Shown here: positions 26,116 through 34,388 of the stretch, one piece after another
Position numbering within the stretch: position 1 is the first letter of the stretch
Layout: each line of letters begins with the position of its first letter
DNA from: Pediococcus ethanolidurans
GTDB taxonomy: Bacteria > Bacillota > Bacilli > Lactobacillales > Lactobacillaceae
Reading direction: 5' to 3'
Assembly: GCF_001437405.1 (NCBI RefSeq)
Contig: NZ_JQBY01000020.1
Location: forward strand, 1 to 41,473
Length of the DNA: 41,473 bases
Translations under genes and position numbers: made by a program
Notes under the pieces: generated by a model
The model's database searches: none
What the model was told of the DNA's origin: nothing
The model's input: only the letters and a program-made list of their open reading frames with translations

Positions 26116-27266
26116 GCTATAGAAGCTATTTGAATCGAAAAATTTTGAAAAATAAATTCAATTTTATTCCATTGATTATTTTAATTGTCACGGTGTTAGT
26201 TTGTTTAGTGTTTAATGTGAAGAATAAGGCTGCAAATAGCTACATAGTGGATGCCAAAGACAATATCCGTCAGGGAAAACAGGCATTACAAGATTCACAA
26301 AATGATTTGAAGAGAAAGAAGCTAACAGTCAGTGATAGAAAACTAGATTTAGCAAATATTGCCAACGAGAAAAAAGATATTAAGACCAATCAAACGATCA
26401 TCAGATTATCTCATCAGCATCAGTGGCGAGCAGCCTACCAACAAAAAGTTCGTCAAATTCAAGAGGATTTAACTGTGGCACAGGCTAGTAAAGGCAGCGG
26501 TTCTGGGCTTATTAATGCAATGAAACGAGATCGCCTCATTTATCAAGATCTGGCCTCAAAAAATCTTGAGAAGCAAGATGATGATTTCCCGACACAAGGA
26601 ATTAGCTACAGTGTCTGGGCATCAAAAACAATTCTACCGTATTTATTGGTATTAGCAATCACTTTTGTTTTGGTACAGGTTTACGGAGATGCGTTTGAAG
26701 GTAAATTAAATAAGAATAAGTTACTACCCATTTCTAAAGTGACGATAACTACTCAAAATATTTTGAATGGTAGTTTTTTTGCCATTGTCTTGTGGTTACT
26801 TACCGAATTGACGGCATTTATCGCTGGAACTGTCGTGTCTGGAATTGGAGCCTTGAATTATCCATATTTGTCCTATGCAATTGGATCGGGAAAGATGCTA
26901 CTTCAAAACATTTCGAAACTTATCTTACCTTCGTTGATTCTGCAGGGCTTAGCAATTGTTTTCATAGTGGAAATCACTTATTTTATTGTAACTTTAGTTA
27001 GAAACCGGCTGGCTGCATTATTCGTCATTTTACTGTTAACCTTGGGTCTTATTTTAGTAACGACGGTAGTTGAACCTTTACAACGAATTGCAGCATTTTT
27101 ACCAACCACGTATATTAACGGAATTTCCATTGTGTCCGGGCAATATGGGCACGCAATTGCAAATAATCGAATTTCATTTGTAACGGGTGTGATTACCTTG
27201 TTGATTGGTATTGTGGGACTGTATGGATTCACGCTTGTGATGAATACTAAACTTAAAAAATTTTAG
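26112..27266 (+). CDS. ABC transporter permease with large coiled-coil insert
   Basis: This 384-residue protein has a first transmembrane helix at about residues 18-38, then about 130 residues of charged, helical, Lys/Gln/Asp-rich sequence (ANSYIVDAKDNIRQGKQALQ onward) likely to be a coiled coil outside the membrane, and then five further helices from about residue 175 to the end. The layout of one helix, an extracytoplasmic domain, and a membrane bundle resembles ABC-2 type export permeases of Firmicutes. Its partner is the ATPase that overlaps it by four bases. The substrate is unknown; a peptide or antimicrobial is plausible. Confidence 0.75.
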   Translation: MSYRSYLNRKILKNKFNFIPLIILIVTVLVCLVFNVKNKAANSYIVDAKDNIRQGKQALQDSQNDLKRKKLTVSDRKLDLANIANEKKDIKTNQTIIRLSHQHQWRAAYQQKVRQIQEDLTVAQASKGSGSGLINAMKRDRLIYQDLASKNLEKQDDDFPTQGISYSVWASKTILPYLLVLAITFVLVQVYGDAFEGKLNKNKLLPISKVTITTQNILNGSFFAIVLWLLTELTAFIAGTVVSGIGALNYPYLSYAIGSGKMLLQNISKLILPSLILQGLAIVFIVEITYFIVTLVRNRLAALFVILLLTLGLILVTTVVEPLQRIAAFLPTTYINGISIVSGQYGHAIANNRISFVTGVITLLIGIVGLYGFTLVMNTKLKKF

Positions 27267-27281
27267 TTTTTTTATAAACAA

Positions 27282-27309
27282 GACTCCTTTTGCAAAGGAG
27301 CCTTTTGTT
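27282..27309 (+). terminator. Terminator after the ABC module
   Basis: CTCCTTT and AAAGGAG pair around TGC and are followed by CCTTTTG and TTTTG. It follows the permease stop by 15 bases, so the three-gene module ends here. Confidence 0.75.
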
Positions 27310-27457
27310 TTGTTACAATGGATTGGTAGCGGATTCAACAAAACGAGTCTTCTTCATGTTTTCGTCAATATTCTAAGATATAATGAAACTGATAGACCCA
27401 TGAAATTGGAATAAATATTTTACAAACAAACTTTAAAATTTTTAAGGAGATGATGAT

Positions 27458-28399
27458 GTGCGTGCAAAAAAGATACTGAAAGTGGCTGGCATATCGTTGA
27501 TTGGAGTAGCTGCAAGTTTGGGTATAAGTAGTTTAGTAAGCTACCAGATGGGAATCAGAAGTTCTAAGTCTCAAAAACGACGGGCAATTCGTAATGCGCG
27601 TGACAAAGATAATACTCCTGATAGCTATAATTGGTATAAACAATTAATTAAACAAACTTGGTTTATTCGTGCTGAGGACGGCATTCATTTAGCCGCAACT
27701 TATCTTGAAAATAATAGTGATAAGACGGTGATTTTAGCACACGGTTATCATCATGCGCATGAACAAATGGTTCCCTATGCCAAACTATTTATGGATTTAG
27801 GTTATAACGTTTTAATGCCGGATGCCCGTGGTCATGGGATTAGTGATGGAAATATTATCGGATTTGGCTGGTTAGATCGTCGTGATTACATTAAATGGAT
27901 TGAAGAAATCAATTTGCGTAATAAAACACCTCAAAAAATCGTCTTATTTGGCATTAGTATGGGTGCAGCAACTGTTTTAGCTACGGCAGGTGAAACAGAT
28001 CTACCTAAAAACGTGGTGGCCGTTGTGGAGGACAGTGGATTTAGTTCGGCACAAAAAGAGTTTAGCTATCGGTTAGGCCATCATTACTATTTGCCTCCAT
28101 TTTTAAGCACGTTTGTGAGTCTAATGACACGTGCGACAGGTGGCTATTCACTAAAAGAAGCTGATATTGCCCATCAAGCGGCTAACATTCGCATTCCAGT
28201 GCTGATGATTCATGGGGATGCAGATCGTTATGTACCTGTTGAAATGATGGCTGAAATTAAAGCATCGTTGGCTAAACAATTACCAACAGAGAGTCATCGT
28301 GTTTCAGGGGTTGATCATGTAAGTTCTCGAAAACATGATCCACAAAAATATCACCAGACGATTGAAACTTTTTTAAATCATTGGGTAGATAAAAAATAG
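27458..28399 (+). CDS. Membrane-anchored alpha/beta hydrolase
   Basis: This 313-residue protein begins with a hydrophobic anchor (residues 7-27) and a basic stretch, then an alpha/beta hydrolase domain. The oxyanion region is ILAHGYHHAHEQ, the nucleophile elbow GISMGAAT (Ser), the acid is in IHGDADRYVPVE and the histidine in GVDHVSSRK. Lactobacilli have many such YqkD/cinnamoyl-esterase-like enzymes; the substrate cannot be read here. The start is GTG at 27458, with AAGGAG eight bases upstream. A TATAAT near 27380 may be its -10 box. Confidence 0.85.
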   Translation: MRAKKILKVAGISLIGVAASLGISSLVSYQMGIRSSKSQKRRAIRNARDKDNTPDSYNWYKQLIKQTWFIRAEDGIHLAATYLENNSDKTVILAHGYHHAHEQMVPYAKLFMDLGYNVLMPDARGHGISDGNIIGFGWLDRRDYIKWIEEINLRNKTPQKIVLFGISMGAATVLATAGETDLPKNVVAVVEDSGFSSAQKEFSYRLGHHYYLPPFLSTFVSLMTRATGGYSLKEADIAHQAANIRIPVLMIHGDADRYVPVEMMAEIKASLAKQLPTESHRVSGVDHVSSRKHDPQKYHQTIETFLNHWVDKK

Positions 28400-28410
28400 A
28401 AAGACGCGCC

Positions 28411-28444
28411 GAGTGACTTGAAATTTCAAGTTGCTCTTTTTTTT
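28411..28444 (+). terminator. Terminator after the alpha/beta hydrolase
   Basis: GAGTGACTTG and CAAGTTGCTC form a ten-base stem with an AAATTT loop followed by eight T. This is a canonical intrinsic terminator. Confidence 0.93.
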
Positions 28445-28542
28445 CAAAAAAGTTGTTAAAGTCTCTGTCTATCTAGTTTTCCGTCGTTTTCATATGGTAA
28501 ACTATAGCATAATGAATATTTTGATTAAGAGTGGTGAGTAAA

Positions 28543-29499
28543 ATGGCAGCAAGTCGACCAACGTTTATGATGATTGTGAATCCTTTTGCGGGTGCAGAAC
28601 ATGCTGGAAAAATTTGGCCTAAAATTGAAGTTCAATTGAAGGAACAAAAGGTGAATTATAAGGCGGTAATGACAAAACATCCAGGGCACGGCGTTCAACT
28701 TGCCCGTAATTTTGCATTACAACATAAATTAGATCAAAGTTGGGTGGTTGTTGCTGTCGGTGGGGATGGTACACTACACGAAGTTTTGAATGGCCTTCAC
28801 CAAGGCGGTGGCGATCAGATTCCGTTGGGTTATATTCCCGCTGGATCGGGAAATGATTTTGCACGTGGCATCAAGCTGCCTACACAATCAATGGCCGCGC
28901 TGCAGCAGTTACTTGAAGTTCAATCACCGACTAACCTAGATGTTGGGGTTTATAAAAATCGATTGGATTCACATGAAACATTGTTTACAAATAATGTGGG
29001 AATCGGGTTTGATGCTTCGGTTGTTCATGCTGCCAATGATGGACAAAAGGATCATTTAAAGAAATATCATCTTCAGTCTAGTGCGTATGTTTTTTCGTTA
29101 ATTAAAGCATTTCTTAATCAAAAAGGCTTTCAATTGTCTGTGGAAACGGCGCAAACTAAGCAACGATTTTCGCATGCTTTTTTAGTGACGACAACAAATA
29201 TAAAGTATTTTGGTGGTGGCGTTCCCATTATGCCGATCGCCGATTTACGGGATGGCAAACTCGATCTAGTGGTTGTAGAACAAATTGGTATTTTACGGTT
29301 TGTAAAACTCTTTGTAGAGATGCTGACAACCGGTAACCATCTTAATTCGACCGTGGTGCATCACTTTCGAACTTCACAACTGCATTTAGAAACAGACTTA
29401 CCGGAGAATGGACAAGTTAATGGAGAAAACATTCAAAAACAAAAATTTAATTTAAGTTTTTGGGTCACACAACGACCGTTTTGGATAGCAGGACCATAG
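28543..29499 (+). CDS. Diacylglycerol/lipid kinase family protein
   Basis: This 318-residue protein shows the DAGK catalytic fold: IVNPFAG at the N terminus, the nucleotide loop VVAVGGDGTLHEVLNGL and PAGSGNDFARG. The C-terminal beta domain contains GVPIMPIADLRDGKLDLVVV. It phosphorylates a lipid such as diacylglycerol or undecaprenol from inside the membrane; YegS/DgkB-type function is likely. ATG at 28543 is chosen because GGTGAG lies just before it; an upstream GTG start at 28531 is less supported. Confidence 0.92.
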   Translation: MAASRPTFMMIVNPFAGAEHAGKIWPKIEVQLKEQKVNYKAVMTKHPGHGVQLARNFALQHKLDQSWVVVAVGGDGTLHEVLNGLHQGGGDQIPLGYIPAGSGNDFARGIKLPTQSMAALQQLLEVQSPTNLDVGVYKNRLDSHETLFTNNVGIGFDASVVHAANDGQKDHLKKYHLQSSAYVFSLIKAFLNQKGFQLSVETAQTKQRFSHAFLVTTTNIKYFGGGVPIMPIADLRDGKLDLVVVEQIGILRFVKLFVEMLTTGNHLNSTVVHHFRTSQLHLETDLPENGQVNGENIQKQKFNLSFWVTQRPFWIAGP

Positions 29500-29601
29500 A
29501 TCTTCCCTTTGTTTGTGGAAAATAGTAAAATAAGCGGTGTTGCCTGTTAAAGTGTGAACGATGACAGCAAATTAAATTGTTAAAACAAATGGGGGATATA
29601 A

Positions 29602-30429
29602 ATGAACGCAGCGACCATTTTTGTGCATGGATTTAATGGTGGCGTGGACTCAACCGGCCATATGATTTCTGCGGCTCAACACGCGGGTTGGGCAAAACAA
29701 GTTATGACGGCTACTATCACACGTTATGGAAGGATTTCAATTACTGGATCCGAAAAAATGGATGTAAAGAATCCAATTATTCAGGTGCTGTTCGAAAATA
29801 ATCGGGCACCAGAGTTTGTTCAAATTAACTGGTTACATAGTTTACTGATCTTGTTAAAACGTGAGTTTAATGTCATGGAGTATAACGGTGTGGGGCACTC
29901 GCTTGGCAGCAATGACTTAGTTAACGAAGCACTAATGTACGGGGATGACTTACGCGTTCCTAAACTAAAAAAATTAGTGACCATTGCCGGTCCTTTTAAT
30001 GGCTTGCGTGGCTTTTTGCATGCTAAACCGGTTCCGGCTTTGCTCAGAATGGATCATCGGCCAACTCATGAAACCAAACACTTTAAGCGCATGCTAAAGT
30101 ATCGTGAGCATTTTCCCAAGGGAGTACAATTATTTAATGTCGTGGGAAAAGTGGAAGGGTACTTTGATAACGATTGTTTTGTTTCGGTTAATTCGGCGCG
30201 TTCGGTTAAATACTTGTTGCACGGGGTTTTAAAAGATTATCGTGAACTCCTGATTACGGGTGAAGAGGGTTATCACTGCAGCTTGAATCATAATCCCATG
30301 GTTTTTAATGCGATGAATGATTTTCTGTGGAATGACTATGCAACTTTGCCTAACATGCAAACTAGGAATGTACCAATTTCAACAGAACAGTTAAATAACA
30401 ATGAAACACTAGCTACGAATGCAGGTTAA
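29602..30429 (+). CDS. Alpha/beta hydrolase, DUF915 family
   Basis: This 275-residue protein has the DUF915 pattern: TIFVHGFNGGVDSTGHMI at the N terminus, the nucleophile elbow GVGHSLGSND with Ser, and a conserved FVSVNSARS stretch near the acid residue. The C-terminal half holds GYHCSLNHNP with the likely catalytic His. There is no signal peptide, whereas the second DUF915 protein of the window has an anchor. GGGGGATA precedes the ATG. Family members are called cell-surface hydrolases in lactobacilli; the substrate is unknown. Confidence 0.85.
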   Translation: MNAATIFVHGFNGGVDSTGHMISAAQHAGWAKQVMTATITRYGRISITGSEKMDVKNPIIQVLFENNRAPEFVQINWLHSLLILLKREFNVMEYNGVGHSLGSNDLVNEALMYGDDLRVPKLKKLVTIAGPFNGLRGFLHAKPVPALLRMDHRPTHETKHFKRMLKYREHFPKGVQLFNVVGKVEGYFDNDCFVSVNSARSVKYLLHGVLKDYRELLITGEEGYHCSLNHNPMVFNAMNDFLWNDYATLPNMQTRNVPISTEQLNNNETLATNAG

Positions 30430-30552
30430 TCTGCAGGAAATAGCTATTTTTTTAAATTAAGTGACAGTTTTTAAATTTGAGCCAAAATAAATGCTATTTT
30501 AATGTTTAGCGTGCATCATAGAAGTTGTGATTAAAGATTAAAGGAGGATATT

Positions 30553-31491
30553 ATGGTAGAAAAAGTAAAAATTGATAAAACTGACGTTCTGGCAACACCA
30601 CTTGGTCTTGGTACTAATGCAGTGGGTGGACACAACTTGTTTCCAAATTTAAATGACGAGGTTGGTGTTCAAATTGTTAAGACTGCATTGAATAATGGCG
30701 TTAACTTTTTAGATACGGCTTATGCCTATGGATTTGGCCGCTCAGAAGAATTAATTGGTAAAGCCATTCAGGGCTATGATCGAAAGAAAATTGTGATTGC
30801 GACAAAAGCTGCGCAAACACCAGGTCATCCAGATCAACTAAACAATTCACCAGAATTCTTAAAACAAGCTGTTGAGGACGCTCTGAAACGACTTCAAACC
30901 AGCTACATTGATATCTTTTATATTCATTTTCCAGATGGCAAGACACCTTTAAATGAAGCCGTTAAAGCTTTGGATGAAAAACGGCAAGAAGGTAAGATTA
31001 AAGCAATCGGAATCTCTAATGTAAGTCTTGATCAAGTTAAGGAAGCTAATCAAGATGGGTTAGTAGATATTGTAGAAAATCAGTATAGTTTACTTCACCG
31101 AGATGCGGAAAAAGAATTAATGCCTTATTTAAAGGCAAATAAAATTTCATTCGTACCGTTTTTCCCATTAGCTTCTGGTTTATTGACTGGAAAATATTCA
31201 AGCGCGGTTTCGTTTGCATCTGACGATATTCGTCACAGTAATCCAGATTTTCGCGGAGATCGTTTTGCCAAAATTATCAAACAAGTACAGAAAATTCAAC
31301 CAATTGCGGATAAATATCATGCAACGGTTGCTCAAATTGTGTTGGCATGGTACATTAAAAACTCTGATGTGACGGTTGTCATTCCAGGAGCCAAACAAGT
31401 GAAACAGGTTGAAGCAAATGCGGGAGCGCAAAAAGTTACCCTTTCTAAAGAAGAATATGATACAATTAATTCATTGTTTAAAGACTTATAA
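30553..31491 (+). CDS. Aldo/keto reductase
   Basis: This 312-residue NADPH-dependent oxidoreductase has a TIM-barrel AKR sequence. The tetrad is visible as Asp54 and Tyr59 in FLDTAYAYG, Lys85 in IATKAAQ and His125 in IFYIHFPD. The NADPH-binding C terminus carries VVIPGAKQVKQVEANAGA. It reduces aldehydes, ketones or methylglyoxal-type compounds. AAAGGAGG precedes the ATG. A thioredoxin-like gene follows 47 bases after its stop, so the two may share a transcript. Confidence 0.92.
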   Translation: MVEKVKIDKTDVLATPLGLGTNAVGGHNLFPNLNDEVGVQIVKTALNNGVNFLDTAYAYGFGRSEELIGKAIQGYDRKKIVIATKAAQTPGHPDQLNNSPEFLKQAVEDALKRLQTSYIDIFYIHFPDGKTPLNEAVKALDEKRQEGKIKAIGISNVSLDQVKEANQDGLVDIVENQYSLLHRDAEKELMPYLKANKISFVPFFPLASGLLTGKYSSAVSFASDDIRHSNPDFRGDRFAKIIKQVQKIQPIADKYHATVAQIVLAWYIKNSDVTVVIPGAKQVKQVEANAGAQKVTLSKEEYDTINSLFKDL

Positions 31492-31538
31492 AAAGTAAGC
31501 ATTAAACGATGAACTTTGAATCAACGGGAGGAATTATA

Positions 31539-31865
31539 ATGGATGCACAAGAACAACAATTAACGGATCAAGAAATCCTTGATGCGATCAAAACTGGTAA
31601 AAAGATGTTATTTTTCACGGCTGGATGGTGCCCTGACTGTGCATTCATTAAGCCTGTAATGCCTGAAATTGAAGCTGAATACGATCAATATGATTGGATT
31701 ACAGTGGATCGTGATGCTAACATTAAGATTGCTCAAAAATTTGGTGTTATGGGAATCCCTAGTTTCATCGCATTAGAAGATGGCGATGAAATTGGCCGTT
31801 TTGTCAATGGTGATCGTAAGACCCGTCAAGAGGTTGAAGCGTTTGTTGATGGCATCGGCAAATAA
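31539..31865 (+). CDS. Thioredoxin-like protein
   Basis: This 108-residue thioredoxin-fold protein has the redox motif GWCPDC (Cys31 and Cys34) and the cis-proline turn GVMGIPSF. The CPDC active site differs from the CGPC of classical thioredoxin, as in many small Lactobacillus TrxA-like proteins. It probably reduces disulfides in the cytoplasm. The ATG at 31539 is chosen for GGGAGGA seven bases upstream; the longer frame from 31509 lacks a site. The preceding aldo/keto reductase may share its promoter. Confidence 0.9.
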   Translation: MDAQEQQLTDQEILDAIKTGKKMLFFTAGWCPDCAFIKPVMPEIEAEYDQYDWITVDRDANIKIAQKFGVMGIPSFIALEDGDEIGRFVNGDRKTRQEVEAFVDGIGK

Positions 31866-31887
31866 CAATCAGAATATTAAAAAATAA

Positions 31888-31929
31888 ACAGGATTGTCTG
31901 TATACTTAATACAGATAGTCCTGTTTTTA
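31888..31929 (+). terminator. Terminator after the thioredoxin-like gene
   Basis: ACAGGATTGTCTGTAT and ATACAGATAGTCCTGT pair around CTTA and are followed by TTTTTAT. It is a long, near-perfect hairpin. Confidence 0.93.
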
Positions 31930-31953
31930 TATGGTAAGGAGGTGTGATCGGAC

Positions 31954-32622
31954 ATGACAGTGGCAACACAATTTGATTTAATTCTTCGAGTTCTCATTGC
32001 AGGTTGCTGCGGTTTTGCAATTGGCTATGAGCGTGATGCCCGAGCCAAAACCGCGGGATTACGAACGCATATTATTATTGCTGTCGGTGCGGCCTTGATG
32101 ATGATTGTGTCTAAATACGGATTTATGGATTTACTTGGCAACAAAGGAATCAGTTTAGATCCATCACGAATTGCTGCTCAAATTGTGAGTGGCATTGGGT
32201 TTATTGGTGCCGGGACAATCATTGTGAAACACGAAGATGTCAATGGCTTAACGACCGCAACTGGTTTGTGGACGACAGCTGGAGTAGGGATGGCTATTGG
32301 TGCGCGAATGTACATTGTGGGCATTATTTCTGCGTTGTTAGTTTTAGGAACGCAAGTTATGCTGCATCGGAATCTAAGTTGGTTGCGATTACCCACTACG
32401 AATGAAGTTAGATTGCAGGTAAAACCAGGTAAGCATAATATTTCAATCATTCAAAATAAGCTTCAAGATCAAAATATTGAAGTCACAAGTATGCATGTGA
32501 GAAAAACAGATACAGCCGATGTGGTTCATATGGCGATTCAATCTTCAGAAACTGTTGATATGGCTAAATTAACCGCGGTGTTTGAAGCAATTCCGGAAAT
32601 TATTGATATGGAAATCTATTGA
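31954..32622 (+). CDS. MgtC/SapB-family membrane protein
   Basis: This 222-residue protein has four to five N-terminal helices with the MgtC signature (GYERDARAKTAGLRTHI, VSGIGFIGAGTIIV and GLTTATGLWTTAGVGMAIG) and a C-terminal ACT-like domain of about 75 residues that begins near VRLQVKPGKHNISII. MgtC proteins affect magnesium homeostasis and acid or intracellular survival, and some inhibit the F-ATPase. GGAGGTG lies nine bases before the ATG. It converges with the following minus-strand gene. Confidence 0.92.
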   Translation: MTVATQFDLILRVLIAGCCGFAIGYERDARAKTAGLRTHIIIAVGAALMMIVSKYGFMDLLGNKGISLDPSRIAAQIVSGIGFIGAGTIIVKHEDVNGLTTATGLWTTAGVGMAIGARMYIVGIISALLVLGTQVMLHRNLSWLRLPTTNEVRLQVKPGKHNISIIQNKLQDQNIEVTSMHVRKTDTADVVHMAIQSSETVDMAKLTAVFEAIPEIIDMEIY

Positions 32623-32629
32623 TGGAAAA

Positions 32630-33406
32630 TTAATTCCATAAAAAGTTAACAATTAATTTATCAACCTTGGGATTTTCGTGCAATGCGCTATGTTGCGCTT
32701 CCAAACGATTACCTTCAATTGTAATATGACGATAGCTTGCAACGTGACCGGCAACAACAGGTTGTAAAGCCCCGGTACTTTTTAGCGGAACTGCAGTGTC
32801 AGTTCCGGTGTGATTTAAGTTACCGGCGATATTCAAAATTTTCAAATCACTGGGAAGATTGCTGGCAGCAGTTGCAAGGCTATTTTGCGGTGTAATGTAG
32901 CCGAAGGGAGTTCCAATAGCCACAAATTTTGTGATTTTAGGATACTGACTGGTTTGAACTTGCTTATTTTCTAAATATTCAAGAACCACGCTACCACCCA
33001 TGGAATGTGCGACAAAGTTCACGTTTTTCATATGGTAGACAGATTTTAGTTCTTTCATAAATGCGGGTAAATATTGCATTTGTTTTTGCGGATCTTGATT
33101 GTTAACAAAGGTCAGCTGAATCAAAGGATTTTGAGTTAAAGCACCTACCTTACGAATATGGGCGACGCCATTTGCATCAATAGTTACTTTTAAGGCAAGG
33201 TGCGCCAGCTTTTTATGGGTAAGACGGCGGATCATGCCATTAAAAGTGTAGGTGCTACCATTAGAACCTGGAATAAGAACGGTGGCTGTGTTGCTGGTGG
33301 TAATGTGAAGATGAGTTAATGGTGTGTTTTGATGGTGAACGTAAAGCACACCACCAACTAGAAAAACGACAAGTAAACTGAAAATAAAAATTAAAAATTT
33401 TTTCAT
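32630..33406 (-). CDS. Secreted or anchored DUF915 alpha/beta hydrolase
   Basis: This 258-residue protein starts with a hydrophobic signal or anchor (MKKFLIFIFSLLVVFLVGG), then a DUF915 hydrolase domain: VLIPGSNGSTYTFNGMIRRL, nucleophile elbow VAHSMGGSVVL with Ser, and a C-terminal histidine block (AQHSALHENPKVDKLI). It acts outside the cell or on the membrane, in contrast to the cytoplasmic DUF915 protein at 29602-30429. GGGGGAG precedes the ATG. It is divergent from the third NmrA-like gene. Confidence 0.87.
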   Translation of the reverse strand: MKKFLIFIFSLLVVFLVGGVLYVHHQNTPLTHLHITTSNTATVLIPGSNGSTYTFNGMIRRLTHKKLAHLALKVTIDANGVAHIRKVGALTQNPLIQLTFVNNQDPQKQMQYLPAFMKELKSVYHMKNVNFVAHSMGGSVVLEYLENKQVQTSQYPKITKFVAIGTPFGYITPQNSLATAASNLPSDLKILNIAGNLNHTGTDTAVPLKSTGALQPVVAGHVASYRHITIEGNRLEAQHSALHENPKVDKLIVNFLWN

Positions 33407-33523
33407 AGTGAACTCCCCCGAGTGCTTTTAGTTCAACATAACACGAGATCATGATAGGGTTAAAGTTAAGCAGAAAAAGTTTATAATTATTTAACTAAAA
33501 CGAGTATAAATGGAGGTAATTTC

Positions 33524-34159
33524 ATGAAGGTATTTGTGATTGGTGCACATGGACAAATCGGTAAACTCTTAGTGGCTCAACTCCTTGATCGTGGCGATGA
33601 AGTGGTTGCAGGAATTCGTGACGCTAAACAACGAAGTTTCTTTGAAGATCAAGGTGCGGCCACTCAGTTATTTGATTTAAATGAACAGCCGGAAGAAATG
33701 GCTAAAGTACTAAAGGGTGTCGATGCCGTGGTATTTAGTGCGGGATCAGGAGGCAAAACTGGTGATGATCAAACCCTTTTAATTGATTTAGACGGTGCAG
33801 TTAAGAGCATGGAAGCCACACAAAAGGCTGAAATTAAGCGTTTTGTCATTGTAAGTGCCATGAATGCTGAGGATCGTACTCGATGGACTGCAATTCGACC
33901 TTATTATGTGGCTAAACACTATGCAGATCTGTATCTTAAGGACGAAACAACACTTGATTATACAATTGTAAAACCCGGAGCTTTGACAAATGATGCTGGT
34001 AAGGGTGGTGTGAAACTTAATCAACATACTGGTAAAATCTCACGTGAAGATGTTGCCGAAGTAATTGTGGCTGTTTTGCATAATGATCAAACGATTAAAA
34101 AAGAGTTTGCGGTTAGTGAAGGCGAAACCCCAATTAACGAAGCAGTTAGCCACATCTAA
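33524..34159 (+). CDS. NmrA-like NAD(P)-binding protein
   Basis: This 211-residue protein begins MKVFVIGAHGQIGKLLVAQL (glycine loop GAHGQIG) and has the VVFSAGSGGKTGDDQTLLID segment and YYVAKHYADLYL (Tyr-x-x-x-Lys) typical of SDR_a5/YwnB-like proteins. The DYTIVKPGALTND block is the substrate side. Likely a flavin or biliverdin-type reductase or a redox sensor. TGGAGGTAA precedes the ATG. A strong terminator follows. It is the third NmrA-like protein in the window. Confidence 0.88.
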   Translation: MKVFVIGAHGQIGKLLVAQLLDRGDEVVAGIRDAKQRSFFEDQGAATQLFDLNEQPEEMAKVLKGVDAVVFSAGSGGKTGDDQTLLIDLDGAVKSMEATQKAEIKRFVIVSAMNAEDRTRWTAIRPYYVAKHYADLYLKDETTLDYTIVKPGALTNDAGKGGVKLNQHTGKISREDVAEVIVAVLHNDQTIKKEFAVSEGETPINEAVSHI

Positions 34160-34177
34160 TTAGCTTAAATTAAATAG

Positions 34178-34242
34178 AAAAAACATGTTATGGAACATGT
34201 TCCAACGAACGGTACTTGAACCCCTGTTGGAACATGTTTTTT
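34178..34242 (+). terminator. Terminator after the third NmrA-like gene
   Basis: The arms AACATGTTCCAAC and GTTGGAACATGTT, with A-rich and T-rich flanks, form a long stem around a loop of about 19 bases. The unusual length of the perfect stem makes this a strong terminator. Confidence 0.9.
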
Positions 34243-34292
34243 ATTTATGAAACAGCTATACATAGGCAAGTAAAAGGGATACAATGGTTTTG

Positions 34293-34308
34293 TTGAAAGC
34301 GCTTCATG
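34293..34308. promoter_or_regulatory. cre-like site before the PTS IIC gene
   Basis: TTGAAAGCGCTTCATG resembles the CcpA-binding cre (TGNAANCGNWNNCW) with mismatches toward its 3' end; the core GAAAGCGCTT is symmetrical. It lies about 80 bases upstream of the sugar-transport gene, the place expected for carbon catabolite repression. Confidence 0.6.
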
Positions 34309-34388
34309 TTATGCAATCTTTGGCCAAAGATTTTTGATATATTTATTTATTATTTTGTCGTAAGCAATTATTATTTGAGGTGATTTTA

